Source: Branchiostoma lanceolatum (taxonomy: Eukaryota > Chordata > Leptocardii > Amphioxiformes > Branchiostomatidae). From it: a stretch of 64,000 bases of DNA. This document shows positions 1 to 10,108 of this stretch, piece after piece. Position numbers and translations under genes: made by a program. The stretch covers positions 26,620,642 to 26,684,641 of the forward strand of contig NC_089722.1 in the NCBI RefSeq assembly GCF_035083965.1. The letters run 5' to 3'. Under the pieces are notes generated by a model. The model was given only the letters and a program-made list of their open reading frames with translations, was not told the origin of the DNA and ran no database searches. Position 1 is the stretch's first letter. Each line of letters starts with the position of its first letter.

Positions 1-72
1 TAAAGTCTAACACTTTTGTGACATACTGATTTCTTATCATTTCCAGATTCTAGAGTTGTTTAAACAAATACG

Positions 73-501
73 ATGTACCAGCCACGGAAAGCACCCGCTG
101 TACAAGGTTACCCTGACCGCATCGTCTATCTGAACGTCGGCGGTCACTTCTACACAACGACCATAGGTACTCTTGCCCGCTACCCAGACTCCAAGTTGGG
201 CAAAGAGTTTCGTGATGAGGTCAGACAAAACACGTATGACACGTATGACTGTTTGCCCGTCTTGTGGGACGATCGAGGTCGGTTCTTCATAGATCGAGAT
301 GGAATGGTCTTCCGACACGTCCTAAACTTCCTCCGACTGGGCGAGCTGGTTGTTCCTGATGGCTTCAGGGAACTCCGTCTGCTCGAGAAGGAGGCTGAGT
401 TCTATAAGATCAAGGGGCTGATCAGAGCTGTCCGGGTCACGATGGGAAAGGACCCTGGCGGTGACGAACATAACGCATACGGTTATGACCCTTGGGATTA
501 A
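73..501 (+). CDS. KCTD-like BTB/T1-domain protein, short form (copy A)
   Basis: Encodes 142 aa. Residues about 17-118 form a KCTD-type BTB (T1) domain: the LNVGGHFYTTT start, the RYPDS motif, FIDRDGMVFRHVLNFLR and an EAEFYKI end are all visible. Family knowledge: KCTD6/21/11-type proteins are cytosolic substrate adaptors for CUL3 ubiquitin ligases. The C-terminal domain of the long paralogues (9479-10108, 16493-17125) is missing; the protein ends in a short acidic/Tyr tail. A splice acceptor (TTTCCAG ending at 46) precedes a 26-nt leader and the ATG, so the coding region is one exon after a non-coding exon 1 outside the window. An insertion of about 14 residues after RYPDS, unlike the long paralogues, is partly shared with copy D (11932-12336). 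The 3' flank to about 2500 is homologous to the flank of copy D, showing segmental duplication. Family call is sure; exact orthology is not. Confidence 0.88.
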   Translation: MYQPRKAPAVQGYPDRIVYLNVGGHFYTTTIGTLARYPDSKLGKEFRDEVRQNTYDTYDCLPVLWDDRGRFFIDRDGMVFRHVLNFLRLGELVVPDGFRELRLLEKEAEFYKIKGLIRAVRVTMGKDPGGDEHNAYGYDPWD

Positions 502-1865
502 TCGAACTTTACTTTCGTACTTCATCGACCCGAATATTGAAACCTGAGTTCAATATTGGACCTAAGCGTTGACTTGTGATTTCGATCTTTGTTGGTTATA
601 CTTAGACCATTGCCTTTACTGCGTTACTCCGCAAGGGACTTTGTGAAAGACATAAGGATAGGATCGAATAGGATGGGAAATGTTGTTCCCTGGGAACAAC
701 CATATTACCATAAACCAATGTAAATACTCCCTACAGTCCTCTGCCAGGACTTTGAAAGCTGAATTTACCTATAGACCACATAAATTAATCAAGAGCCATG
801 GGGAGTCCAGCCATATCTGCAGCCAGAAAACAAAGGCTTTGCTTTCCACACAAAACAGACAGTTGTTTGCATATAAGATCGTTTCTGATTGACAAATGGT
901 ATGGAGTTGTTTTTACTAGTTAAAACATACGTTGTCAAACCATGTAAGATGACCCATAAAGTTATAGGAAGGCTAAAGATTGCATACAGTAATTTCCTCA
1001 AGTTTAGTTTTGACGAAAGATCAACTGATACAAAGCGTTGATCAGATTTTCCGTTATTTTGAATTCAGTGCAATCTTGCTGTGTACTTGCCTGAGAATGT
1101 CAATATCATCGATAAAAGCTAGTTGGTGTCTTCTTCTCATTTAAGAACTTCTGGCATCAATCTGCTTACTGCTACAGTCACCATCAGACATGTTTTCCTA
1201 CAAGGCTGTTTCCCTACCAGCCTGGGCTTAACTTTATATTCTTCCTGTTTAGAGGAAGCAGACTAATTCGATTTTTGTGTGAAAAACTCAAAGTCTTATC
1301 TGTTTGTTTCTGTATTTTAAAGTGTATTGAAGAGTAAGTACTTGGTACTCTACTGTGTCTTAGCCCAGCCCCAGCACTCATGTGCACGGCATGCCAGTCA
1401 GTGGTGGACTAAGCCAGACAGTTTACACAAGCCGAATTTATTGGGTGGTTTTATAGTGGAACCTCTCTCTTTACAAACAAGACACAAAAGTCACGTGTCA
1501 GGCCTGCTTTGAAGGTTTGAGAATAATGCCATTCTCACCGACGAGAACTGATATACTAAGTGAGACTGTACTGAAGAAAGGCATCATAGCTTATGATAAC
1601 AATATGATATTGAAACTTTCGGTAATCTTTGCTCTAATTAACCTTACGTGTAAACATTGTTTGTACATGCGAGAATTTGATATGCTTTAAGTTGTTCACA
1701 AATAAAGCGAAGCTGACGTCAAGGTTTTTCGTCTCCTTCTAGCATACGTGTAATGCAATGGTCAATAAGGATATGCCATTGATTATTTTGATAGTCAGGT
1801 AGGTCCACGGATCCATAGATTAGGATGAAAACATGTTGGTTTGCTTTTGTGAACGTCAACGCACA
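502..1865. other. non-coding 3' flank of KCTD copy A
   Basis: No supported gene. Blocks at about 510-660 and 1515-1800 match 12345-12520 and 12568-12920 downstream of copy D, so this is duplicated flank. The only open frames are short, unspliced and have no recognisable domain. Confidence 0.6.
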
Positions 1866-2105
1866 TAATGTACCGTTATGGTAGGTTTCAACTCATAACT
1901 CATGCGACTTATAAAGGTTCGCACTTTGACCTTTACTTTGTCACTTGACGATCGTGCCGTACCCAGTAAGCACCTAGCATACAATGGGCATGACGTCATT
2001 ACTTTACTTCCACGTAGGCGAAACTATAATTTAGCCGAGAGCTCCGACGTGAGGCCGAGGGGAAACATTTGTCGAGCGTGTCCAACTTCCTGTTTCACTA
2101 CTCAG
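1866..2105 (+). promoter_or_regulatory. Conserved KCTD promoter and non-coding exon 1 module (copy B)
   Basis: Recurrent module. In order it holds a TTTGACCTTTACTTTGTCAC block, a perfect CRE palindrome TGACGTCA at 1991-1998, the GTAGGCGAAACTATA box at 2014-2028, an ETS-like CAACTTCCTGTTTCAC block, and a splice donor (CTCAG|GTATTG) ending exon 1 at 2105. The same order is seen before 9479 and 11932, around 13100, and (split) before 16493. Exon 1 would join the acceptor at 2531-2532. Promoter function is inferred from position and conservation among paralogues. Confidence 0.65.
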
Positions 2106-2567
2106 GTATTGTCTTATTGCTGATGTATGTAGGGTAATCTTACAAACTCTGTTTTACAAACCGTTAGCCACGAAAACGCCAGTGTTGGTCACATGTCATA
2201 TCGCCATTAACTTTATGATTAAGTCTCGTCTAGAGAGAGCAATTCATTCCTTGTATTGTGTTGATTTACTGTATCGTTAACCCTATTGTATTGTTGTTTC
2301 GCGTGGGTTAGAATTCGCGCTCTTTGTCACTTTTGATAGTGCGAGAACCTTATAGTTTCTCCAATATGAAAACTGGCATACAGTTAGAATGTTAGAAGAG
2401 GGCTCGCATCCATTTGCTTACCGCGAGGTGTAATTACGGAAGGGTCACAATCTTTATGCTTATATTGGAGTTCAAAGTCCCCTACGCTTTTCCTAAATGG
2501 TTAGCATCTCATTTCTGTCTCGTTTCTTCAAGATTACAGAGTTGTTCTAAACAAACACCGGTGAAAA

Positions 2568-4524
2568 ATGAGCATCGCTGATTCCGTCGTGAGTCTGAAC
2601 GTTGGCGGCCACATCTACACAACCGCCCGATCCACCCTGACCCGCTACCCTGACTCCATGTTGGGCGCCATGTTTGGTGGGGACTTGAGGACCCTGCAGG
2701 ACGACCAGGGGAGGTACTTCATAGACAGGAACGGCAGGCTGTTCGAACATGTCCTCAACTTCCTCCGTACAAGCCAGCTGGTTCTTCCTGAAGACTTCAA
2801 GGAACTCCCTCTGCTCGAGATGGAAGCTGACTTCTACCAGATCAAGCCGCTCATCGAAGCACTGAAGAGTTAAGCTATGGTCACACTAAACTCACGTCGT
2901 ACCTGCGATGGGGTTTCTTCCGTCATGACAGCGCCGTATGTCGTACGTTTGGGAAAAACCGGGTGCAATAGTTAACACATACAAAGTGGTGGTCACATAG
3001 TGAAGTGAAGTGAAGTGAACTTTATTGCTCAACAATCGTACATGGTACAATGTATGGCATGAAATCAACAATACTACAAGGCTAATCTATCCTACAATTC
3101 TAAGTACAAAATATTTTCGAAACCAGTGTATTTGTTACATATAACGTAGGTAGATCGTACGATGGTTTTTTAGTGTACCTAGGTCAATCACAGGTAAATC
3201 GCACGTAAAAGTAGCCATCGCCGAGAGTCCTACGTCGAAAAACACAGCTAAAGATGATTTTGAACATGTTCAAAATTTTCCCTCCGTCGCCGTACGATTT
3301 TTATTGCCCCCAATACAGACTTCACTACGGCCTTCTTTTTATACCAATGAGGTGAAAAATGTATGCATTTCGATCGTTTTCTGATGGTTTCATTTTTCCC
3401 TGATATTGTCGATGTTGTTGAAAAGTGCAGCCAGAGCAAAGTGGCAACCGTTGTACAGCGCGCCCGCTGAAGAGCCTGCTTTCAAGGCTATCATTTTCCA
3501 CGTGTCAGATCAAGTATCGCGCGCAAGTGATGCATACGATTGTTTCATGGCTATCACACGTGGGTTCATAATTAAATCAGACCTCAGTCCCATCCTGTCT
3601 CTACTTTTAGTTTGCCAAGAGAACAGTTTGCGGATGGCCCAGAGAAAGAATATGACAGGCCAGTTGTATTGTCCATCAAAAAGAAAGCACACAAAAGATC
3701 ACAAAAGGCATAAAACGTCAAACAAAAACTAAAAATTGAAAATAGAGACAGGATAGGACTGAGGTATGATCTAATTATAAACCCAGGTGTATACAGACAT
3801 AAAGCAATTATATGCGCCTTGTTCTGGACCTGACACGTAGAAAATCTAAACTTGGAAGCAGGCTATTCTACTGGCGCACTGTTTTCTGGTTGCTATTGTC
3901 TTATGATGGTTACAATTTGCATCAGCATCGGCAATATATCAGGGTAACTGAAACCATCCGAACATGGTCGAAATTTATGGATTCGCCACCTCATTATTAG
4001 ATAAAAAGACCGCAAAAAGGCCTAAATATGAGGCTATAAAAATCGTACGACGTTGGATGAAATTCTGAACATTGCCCGACGCTCTGCGATAGCTGATTTT
4101 ACCTACGATTAACCTGCGATTTACCTGCGTTGTACGGGAAATGCATCGTACGTGCATCGTAGGTACGACGTGAGTTTAGTGTGACCGGGGCTTTACATTT
4201 ACAAGGACCCCATCGATCAACCCTGCGCTCAAGACTTTGTTTCATTTACCGTGAACCCAATTGCAACCGTAGAACCACCATACAACACACGAGTAGGCGC
4301 TAACAGTAAGGAAGTTGAGGATATGGTGAACAGCATGGTATACGCTCTAGAACAGACACTTTCAATCCAATCCATGCAGCGATATGGTGTATATAGGCAG
4401 GTATCTTGGAAAGCTCCATGAGATAGGGTTTATTGTTCAAAGTTTTGGTGTAGGCAGTGAGGAGACAGGAAGAGTATGGGAGCGGACTTGGGTTATGGTA
4501 CGGAAAACTGCCAGGGGTTGTTAA
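2568..4524 (+). pseudogene. KCTD-like long form (copy B), split by a DNA transposon
   Basis: The 5' part (2568-2870) encodes about 101 aa of an intact KCTD6/21-like BTB domain, nearly identical to the copies at 9479 and 16493. The frame then hits TAA at 2871-2873, created at the left junction of an inserted element (2873-4192). The missing C-terminal part resumes at about 4200-4524, matching residues after DFYQIQPLIEAL in the intact paralogues. It also carries an internal deletion and frameshift near 4390-4415, so it has at least two lesions. The 5' part could still make a BTB-only protein of about 101 aa, similar in size to short members A and D, so 'truncated gene' is an alternative to 'dead gene'. 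A promoter module lies at 1866-2105 and the acceptor at 2531-2532. Confidence 0.82.
2873..4192. mobile_element. Non-autonomous TIR DNA transposon, PIF/Harbinger-like, inside KCTD copy B
   Basis: The termini are inverted repeats: left end GGTCACACTAAACTCACGTC (2879 on), right end its complement ending at 4184, extending about 30 bp with few mismatches. The outermost bases read AGC...GCT and are flanked by TTA on both sides (2870-2872, 4193-4195). TTA fits the 3-bp TWA target duplication of PIF/Harbinger; the superfamily call is inference and a few extra bases at the right junction leave it imprecise. Subterminal inverted sequences around 3285 and 4035 (ATAAAAATCGTACG) also pair. No transposase ORF. 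A LINE-tail-like fragment (GTGAA repeats, then TTTATTGC) is nested at about 3000-3140. Confidence 0.75.
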
Positions 4525-4897
4525 GAACAGAAAAACAAACCTGTTCAAAGTCTTAAGATGCATTTCGCTATAGGTGGTAGTCCAGGTTACAATAGACATG
4601 ATATTAGTGTTTTGTGGATTTTAGTGTTTTTACATAATTAACGTTATGCATAACTCGTGTCATGAATATAGTTATGTTATGAATACAGCATCTCAACGTT
4701 TAAAGTATGTCTGAGTACCTGTATATGTGTCGTCGGTCCCATGACTTAAGCCGGTGAATGACCTTTGCAAGGCTATAGGTAAGCATGGTGACACATGGTT
4801 AAATCTTCAAATCTCTACTCATACATAGATTTCATTGCGAGTTCCATGGAAGTGTCTACCACGGTGCGGGACTTGATGAACCAACCCTCAGAGCAAC

Positions 4898-4959
4898 AAT
4901 GAATGAATGAATGAATGAATGAATGAATGAATGAATGAATGAATGAATGAATGAATGAA
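4898..4959. repeat. (GAAT)n microsatellite, 3' tail of the minus-strand LINE
   Basis: About 15 copies of GAAT. On the minus strand it follows an AATAAAGGTC stretch and forms the 3' simple-repeat tail of the retrotransposon at 4898-7711, as is common for CR1/L2-type elements. Confidence 0.85.
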
Positions 4960-5088
4960 AGACCTTTATTGTACATTTATGCTTAAACAAGCTAAGTACA
5001 GGTCATGGTGGTAAGCAAAGGACTACATACAGTGGTGATAATATAACGTAATATAATGTGATATCTTACTGTGTCTAATAGGACTAAT

Positions 5089-7455
5089 CTATACTTGTCT
5101 ACTATTTACAGATTCGACTTCTTCTCGCTTCATAAGGCAATTGTAGATGTATGTAGATATGGAACTCGTAATACATGGTTTGTTCAGTTTCATTATAAAT
5201 AGGAATTTCTCAGTACTGTTTATATATTTAAAACTAGGGAACTTATCTTGTATATAAGTATAAAGGATATTTCTCTCATCGTTGTATAATGTACATTCCA
5301 CAACAAAATGACTTTCGTCCTCAATTCTATCTAAATTACAAAATTGACAAATTCTTTCTTGCAGAGGAATGCGGTTGTGCCTGCCCTTTTCAATGTTCAG
5401 TTTGTGTGAACTTATCCGAAGTTTTGTGATTGCTGTTTTGTGTCGAGAGTTTGTAATGTTTAGATATTTCTCCTCGTGGTAAGTATTCTTAAATAATCTG
5501 TACGTTCGTAATTTGTTATTGTTTCGCATTTCTGTTGTAAAAAGTTGGAAATACATATCTTTCAGACGTTGGTGAATGGATGGAATAATCTGAGAAGAAT
5601 TTAAAACAAGATTCTGGGGTGAATGCCATACATAGGCAAAACCACATTCCTCAAGTGTCTTGCGGACTCCCGAAGCCCAGCATTTAGCCCCTGATGTATC
5701 TAAATCAAGTTGACACAAAAGGGCGTCTGCTGAAAGGCTGTCAGCTGGCACGTTCTGGCGTATTCTAATATAGTGTTTTATAGCGTTCAGGGAAGCTTCT
5801 AATCTAAGGGGGTATCTCCCCAATTCCGCCATCACAGCTAGATTACATGCAGACTTGGGGACTTTTAATGTTTGTTTGCAGAATTTTAAGTGAATGGCTT
5901 CAATTGGGGATGATTTTGGGCTTTTGAAAGATCCCCAGATTTCAGACCCATACAACAATATCGGTTTTACACATGCATCAAAGACTTTGTTTTTAACGGA
6001 AATTGTAGGATCGGCTTGGTGAAGAGATTGATTGATTCCAAAGAGGGCTCTTGAGCCTTTGCTGTGTAAGTATTTGTTGTTTGCCTTGAACGTGCCAGCT
6101 GAATTTACAACAATACCCAAATAACAATAGTTTGTCACAACATCTATAACATTATTACTAAACAAGAAATAACAGTCTTTAGGCAGACGGCCTCCCTTTG
6201 TAAAGACAATTACTTTCGTTTTCTTGAGATTAACATTCAAATGCCATGAATTACAATAGTTTTCTAATTTGTCTAAAGATGTTTGCAGTCCCCCTTGGGA
6301 TTCAGAGAAAAGCACTAGGTCATCTGCATATAATAAGCAGGACACTTTCTTATTATGTAAAGTAGGAGGGTTACAAATACCATCATCAAACGCATCTGCT
6401 AAATCACTTATGAATAGATTAAACAATGTTGGACTCAAGTTACAGCCTTGACGAACCCCACAGTTAGTTACAAAAGTTTCAGTTAGACCTTGGCTAGTTT
6501 TTACACAATTTGTTGTTTTGGAATACATGTCTTTTATTGTAAGCAAAAATTTACCCCCTATGCCAAGTTTATTCAATTTCAGCAAGAGACCCTCTCTCCA
6601 AACCGAGTCAAAAGCCTTGCTAAAATCTACAAAACATGCATAGAGTCGTTTATTCTTGCTTAGATATCTGCTTACTAAAGTAGACAATACAAAAATGTTA
6701 TCAGTTGTTCTAAATTTCTTTCTAAAACCGGCCTGTTGGGGTTTGAAAAGGCTGTAATGTTCTGCATAGTTAACAAGACGTGTATTTAAGATAGATGAGA
6801 ATAGCTTTCCCAGACAACTAATTATTGATATTCCCCGATAGTTGTCTGGGAGCGCGGTGTCTCCAGATTTATGAATAGGGACAATATGACAACGTGACCA
6901 TTCTTTAGGATAGTAACCATTTTGTAGACAGGAGTTGAAGATATGTAGAAGTGGTTTCTTTAAAATAACCTTTCCGCATTTTAGCATCTCATTTAAGACC
7001 ATGTCGTCACAACTTGATTTATTATTTTTCAAGTGAGATATGGCTAAGTCCAATTCTTTCTCTGTTATGGAGGAGCCCAATACGGAGCTGTCCATATTTG
7101 GGGCAGAAGGAAGACAAGTGTCCATGGAATCAGTGGCTGAGGCGTTTACATTACTGTTGTTATCTGTTGAATGTTTGTTGAGGTTACTAAAGTGTTGTAG
7201 CCAAGTTTCGTCTGGGATTTGGTTGCTTACAGATGTTTTTTCTGGTTTTAGCTTGTTTACCAAGTTCCAGAAAGCAGTTGGGTTAGTTTCTCTAAGGGAC
7301 GACAGCTCGTTCATAATTTGCTGATGAAAGTCACGCTTTTTCTTTTTAACCAGTTTCTTGTATTCTTTTTTCGTTTTAAAGAACCTTCCCCGTATTTCTG
7401 AGTTCAATGGGTTTTTTTCAAGTAAGGAAGCCAAGTTTTTAATTTCACGTTTCAT
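5089..7455 (-). CDS. LINE reverse transcriptase ORF (transposon protein)
   Basis: 788 aa from the first in-frame ATG. RT motifs in order: PDNYRGISII, AGFRKKFRTTDN, FVDFSKAFDSV, GVRQGCNLSPTLFNLFI, the catalytic YADD box (LLYADDLVLF), then thumb/connection. A C-terminal Cys/His cluster (CQFCN ... ESHFVVEC) is typical of several LINE clades (CR1/L2/jockey-like; clade not resolved). The frame continues upstream after a shift: 7472-7711 reads in another frame, and the join lies in a run of eight A residues (sense) near 7490, where the RWFDKSC motif is interrupted. So the copy has at least one frameshift and is probably inactive, although the RT itself is open. Confidence 0.88.
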   Translation of the reverse strand: MKREIKNLASLLEKNPLNSEIRGRFFKTKKEYKKLVKKKKRDFHQQIMNELSSLRETNPTAFWNLVNKLKPEKTSVSNQIPDETWLQHFSNLNKHSTDNNSNVNASATDSMDTCLPSAPNMDSSVLGSSITEKELDLAISHLKNNKSSCDDMVLNEMLKCGKVILKKPLLHIFNSCLQNGYYPKEWSRCHIVPIHKSGDTALPDNYRGISIISCLGKLFSSILNTRLVNYAEHYSLFKPQQAGFRKKFRTTDNIFVLSTLVSRYLSKNKRLYACFVDFSKAFDSVWREGLLLKLNKLGIGGKFLLTIKDMYSKTTNCVKTSQGLTETFVTNCGVRQGCNLSPTLFNLFISDLADAFDDGICNPPTLHNKKVSCLLYADDLVLFSESQGGLQTSLDKLENYCNSWHLNVNLKKTKVIVFTKGGRLPKDCYFLFSNNVIDVVTNYCYLGIVVNSAGTFKANNKYLHSKGSRALFGINQSLHQADPTISVKNKVFDACVKPILLYGSEIWGSFKSPKSSPIEAIHLKFCKQTLKVPKSACNLAVMAELGRYPLRLEASLNAIKHYIRIRQNVPADSLSADALLCQLDLDTSGAKCWASGVRKTLEECGFAYVWHSPQNLVLNSSQIIPSIHQRLKDMYFQLFTTEMRNNNKLRTYRLFKNTYHEEKYLNITNSRHKTAITKLRISSHKLNIEKGRHNRIPLQERICQFCNLDRIEDESHFVVECTLYNDERNILYTYIQDKFPSFKYINSTEKFLFIMKLNKPCITSSISTYIYNCLMKREEVESVNSRQV

Positions 7456-7711
7456 TTCCGTGCAACTTTTGTCAAACCATCGTTTGTTTTGTTTTTTTTC
7501 GTACGTGTTTTCTTTTTCTTTTCAGGCTCAAGCATTCATGACCAGCATCCCTCAACAATGAGCTAAATTCAGAGACAATGTTTTCAATTTGATCTGGGGT
7601 GGCTGCATTGTTGAGATTTTCGTGTGAAATGGCATGTAGCCTTTGTAAGATGCGAGGTTGGTAATATCCCCGGGGAAACGTGACCGCCCTAATCAAACGA
7701 ATCCAGGACAA

Positions 7712-8093
7712 GGGTTTTTCCCTGCATGGTTATGCAGCATGCGCGAGTGTGGGTCTTGGTACGAAAAAAACACCCGGGATTCCACAGAGAGGAAATAACT
7801 CGATAAAGCCTAACACTTGATGACTGCGTTATCTAGGTTGACCTAAACGAAAGTGTTTGGGACTGCAATTGTTGTAATCACTTAAATCTGTGGTATAATA
7901 CAAGTGAAGCCAAGTCAAAGTTTATTGCACAGCAATTGCACACATGAAGAAAACTGTGCAAATGTTCCACTCCATAACAGAAATCGCTGATAGGCAACGC
8001 AATGCAGATTTTGCAGTGTAGATATTTTATTTTCGTCATTTTTGAATATGTAACCAATGTAGCCACATGTGACTGTAACATTTATGCCAGCTA
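7712..8093. other. no gene seen; LINE/SINE-tail-like fragment
   Basis: Non-coding. Around 7900-7960 there is a short GTGAAG...AAAGTTTATTGCAC segment resembling the minus-strand retroposon 3' ends at about 3005 and 54970; no boundaries can be set. Confidence 0.4.
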
Positions 8094-8106
8094 GACTACT
8101 TTGGAG

Positions 8107-8199
8107 AACCAGAGCCTTGCCCAGGACAGACGGAACTGGCGAACTTTTGTTGCTGCCCTACATGCCGGGAGGCATAAAGGGCAGTAAGTAAGTAAGTAA
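8107..8199 (+). mobile_element. 93-bp extreme 5'-truncated LINE copy with 13-bp TSD
   Basis: Flanked by perfect 13-bp direct repeats GACTACTTTGGAG (8094-8106 and 8200-8212). The interior encodes the last 26 residues of a LINE ORF2 (QDRRNWRTFVAALHAGRHKG then TAA at 8185-8187) followed by an (AAGT)n tail. The C-terminal motif and simple-repeat tail resemble the family inserted at 29625, although the sequence differs. Confidence 0.85.
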
Positions 8200-8756
8200 G
8201 ACTACTTTGGAGTTCATGTATGTTGTAGGTCCCGTGACACTAAACGTTCCGTCCGAGGTATCAATAACAAGTACATGAATGTTGTACCAGCACCGTAGTA
8301 ACATATGATTAAAAGCTTTGAGCCACTGTATATGTTTGTAAAGTGGCTGCTTTGGCAACCTTACAATGATCATCAAAATACATGTAGACATCAGTAAAAC
8401 ATACCGAGACGGAATATGCCAAGAATGGCGAATACCATTGACTCAAAAGGAACCAAGAATTGATGCCAATGATCTTAGTCTCAACAAAGATAAGCCAATT
8501 ATTGTCGATAATGACTAAGTCAATGCGAATTTGTTTCGTACTGTTCACAAATGAATATAAGATAGTATTTGAATAAACCTGTGTGAGTTCTGTTTTCAAA
8601 ATTGTTTCCAATGTGTCGCTCATCTAGGCAATGGTCGCTACCGCCGACTAGAAAGGCCATTAGGTGAATACACAGGGAAGAGACATTTATGGAAGGGTTT
8701 ATGTAATTTATAACAATGTAAATAAAGAACTGACCCAATTTTCTATAGAGGTCAAT

Positions 8757-8986
8757 GTATAAAATGTACCATTAAGGTAGGTATGAACTCGAAACTCATA
8801 CGACATCATGACGAAGTTTCACACTCCGACCCTTGCTCTATCACCTGACTGTGCCGTACCCAGCATACATCTAGACCTAGCGTACCCTGGGCACAAGTTC
8901 GTCGTTTAACTCCAAGGAGGCGAAACTGTGTGAGACCAGGTCTCAAGGGTATCATCTGCTGAGCCACTTTCTGTTTCACAAATCAG
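8757..8986 (+). promoter_or_regulatory. KCTD promoter and exon 1 module (copy C, diverged)
   Basis: Aligns with the module at 1866-2105: ATGTACC start, GACCCTTGCTCTATCACCTG, GGAGGCGAAACTGT box near 8915, CTTTCTGTTTCAC, and a donor (AATCAG|GTATTG) ending exon 1 at 8986. The CRE is lost. It would splice to the acceptor at 9450-9451. Confidence 0.55.
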
Positions 8987-9122
8987 GTATTGTGTTGTCT
9001 TATTGTGTTATTTGTAGTTTTGCAAACTTCTCTTTTCAAACTTGGCCATCAACACATTGTCGACATGTTGTGGTTGTACATTGTGGTAGGAAACTTGTTA
9101 CCTTCAAGCTGCCAATGCATGT

Positions 9123-9231
9123 TAGCCTGGGTGCCATCCTATTTCTACCGGGGCTCCTACACTCGCTACCCTAAAGAGTTTAGGGTAGCGAATGTAGGAG
9201 CCCCGGTAGAAATAGGATGGCACCCAGGCTA
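9123..9231. mobile_element. Palindromic TAGCCTGGGT foldback MITE (copy 1)
   Basis: Near-perfect 52-bp inverted repeats around a 4-bp loop. Termini are TAGCCTGGGTGCCATCC and complement, flanked by a 9-bp direct repeat AATGCATGT (9114-9122, 9232-9240). It lies in the intron of KCTD copy C. Four more copies occur in this window. Confidence 0.85.
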
Positions 9232-9478
9232 AATGCATGTGTACGCCAGTAATCAATCTGCTCCCCAACTGGATCGCTGTTTCAAACGAAGTACAACAAG
9301 GCAACTTTGCAGTTTGACTATTTAAAGACTCGCATTCATGTGTTCAGACCAAAGTCTACTGTGACAATCATGTGATTATATGGCAGTTCAAAGTCCACTG
9401 CGCCTACCACGCTTCGTGACTTACTAAGTTCTATGTACTTCCATATTACAGATTTGTGCAAACTAAATATCGGTGAAG

Positions 9479-10108
9479 ATGAGTAGCTCCAAAGACATCG
9501 TGACTCTAGACGTCGGCGGCCACGTTTATCGAACCACCATAACCACCCTGACCCGCTACCCAGACTCCATGTTGGGCGCCATGTTTGGTGGGGACTTGAG
9601 GACCCTGCAGGACGACCAGGGGAGGTACTTCATAGACCGGAACGGCAGGCTGTTCGAACATGTCCTCAACTTCCTCCGTACAAGCCAGCTGGTTCTTCCT
9701 GAAGACTTCAAGGAACTCCCTCTGCTCGAGATGGAAGCTGACTTCTACCAGATCCAGCCGCTCATAGAGGCTGTAAAAAGTTACAAGACCAGTATTGATC
9801 AGCCCTGCGCTCAAGACGTTGTTTCATTTACTTTCGTGACACCAAACATTATCACGGTAGGTGCTAATACTAAAGAAGTTGAAGACATGGTGAGCGTCAT
9901 GGTACAGACACTCTCTAGCCAACTGCACACGTCGTTTCAGATTCCTGGCAATGTGAATCTACCACCTGACACTTACGTTGCCTCGCTACTCGGAAGACTA
10001 AATGAGATCGGCTTTACTACAGTTCAGATTTTTGGTGTATACAACCCTCACCGCTACGTAACTGAGAAAACTTGGATCATGGTACGGAAGACTTCTGGGT
10101 ATTCTTAA
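9479..10108 (+). CDS. KCTD6/21-like BTB/T1-domain protein, long form (copy C)
   Basis: 209 aa from the ATG at 9479 (an upstream in-frame GTG at 9473 is not a eukaryotic start). Residues about 7-103 form the BTB/T1 domain: VTLDVGGHVYRTT, TRYPDSMLGAMFGGDL, FIDRNGRLFEHVLNFLRTS, LPEDFKELPLLEMEADFYQI. The C-terminal domain (about 150-207) ends in KTWIMVRK and matches the overall pattern of KCTD6/KCTD21 C-termini. Likely role, from the family: pentameric CUL3 adaptor in the cytosol. One coding exon; acceptor TATTACAG ends at 9451; non-coding exon 1 ends at 8986. A long stretch from DSMLGAMFGG to EADFYQI is almost base-identical to copies B and E, suggesting recent duplication or gene conversion. 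Confidence 0.9.
   Translation: MSSSKDIVTLDVGGHVYRTTITTLTRYPDSMLGAMFGGDLRTLQDDQGRYFIDRNGRLFEHVLNFLRTSQLVLPEDFKELPLLEMEADFYQIQPLIEAVKSYKTSIDQPCAQDVVSFTFVTPNIITVGANTKEVEDMVSVMVQTLSSQLHTSFQIPGNVNLPPDTYVASLLGRLNEIGFTTVQIFGVYNPHRYVTEKTWIMVRKTSGYS

Larger units (their letters stand above)
4898..7711 (-). mobile_element. 5'-truncated non-LTR retrotransposon (LINE), minus strand
   Basis: The element runs from an (ATTC)n tail at its 3' end to an open frame that begins near 7711. No apurinic endonuclease domain is seen 5' of the reverse transcriptase, so the copy is 5'-truncated. It lies in the 3' flank of KCTD copy B. The exact 5' boundary and target-site duplication could not be fixed; 7712-8093 carries no recognisable gene. 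Confidence 0.8.

Noticed and set aside
8309-8738. Minus-strand ORFs of 72-104 aa
   Set aside because: Overlap each other in different frames in AT-rich DNA upstream of KCTD copy C; no recognisable feature.
9473-9478. GTG start for KCTD copy C
   Set aside because: Eukaryotic gene; ATG two codons downstream fits its paralogue at 16493.
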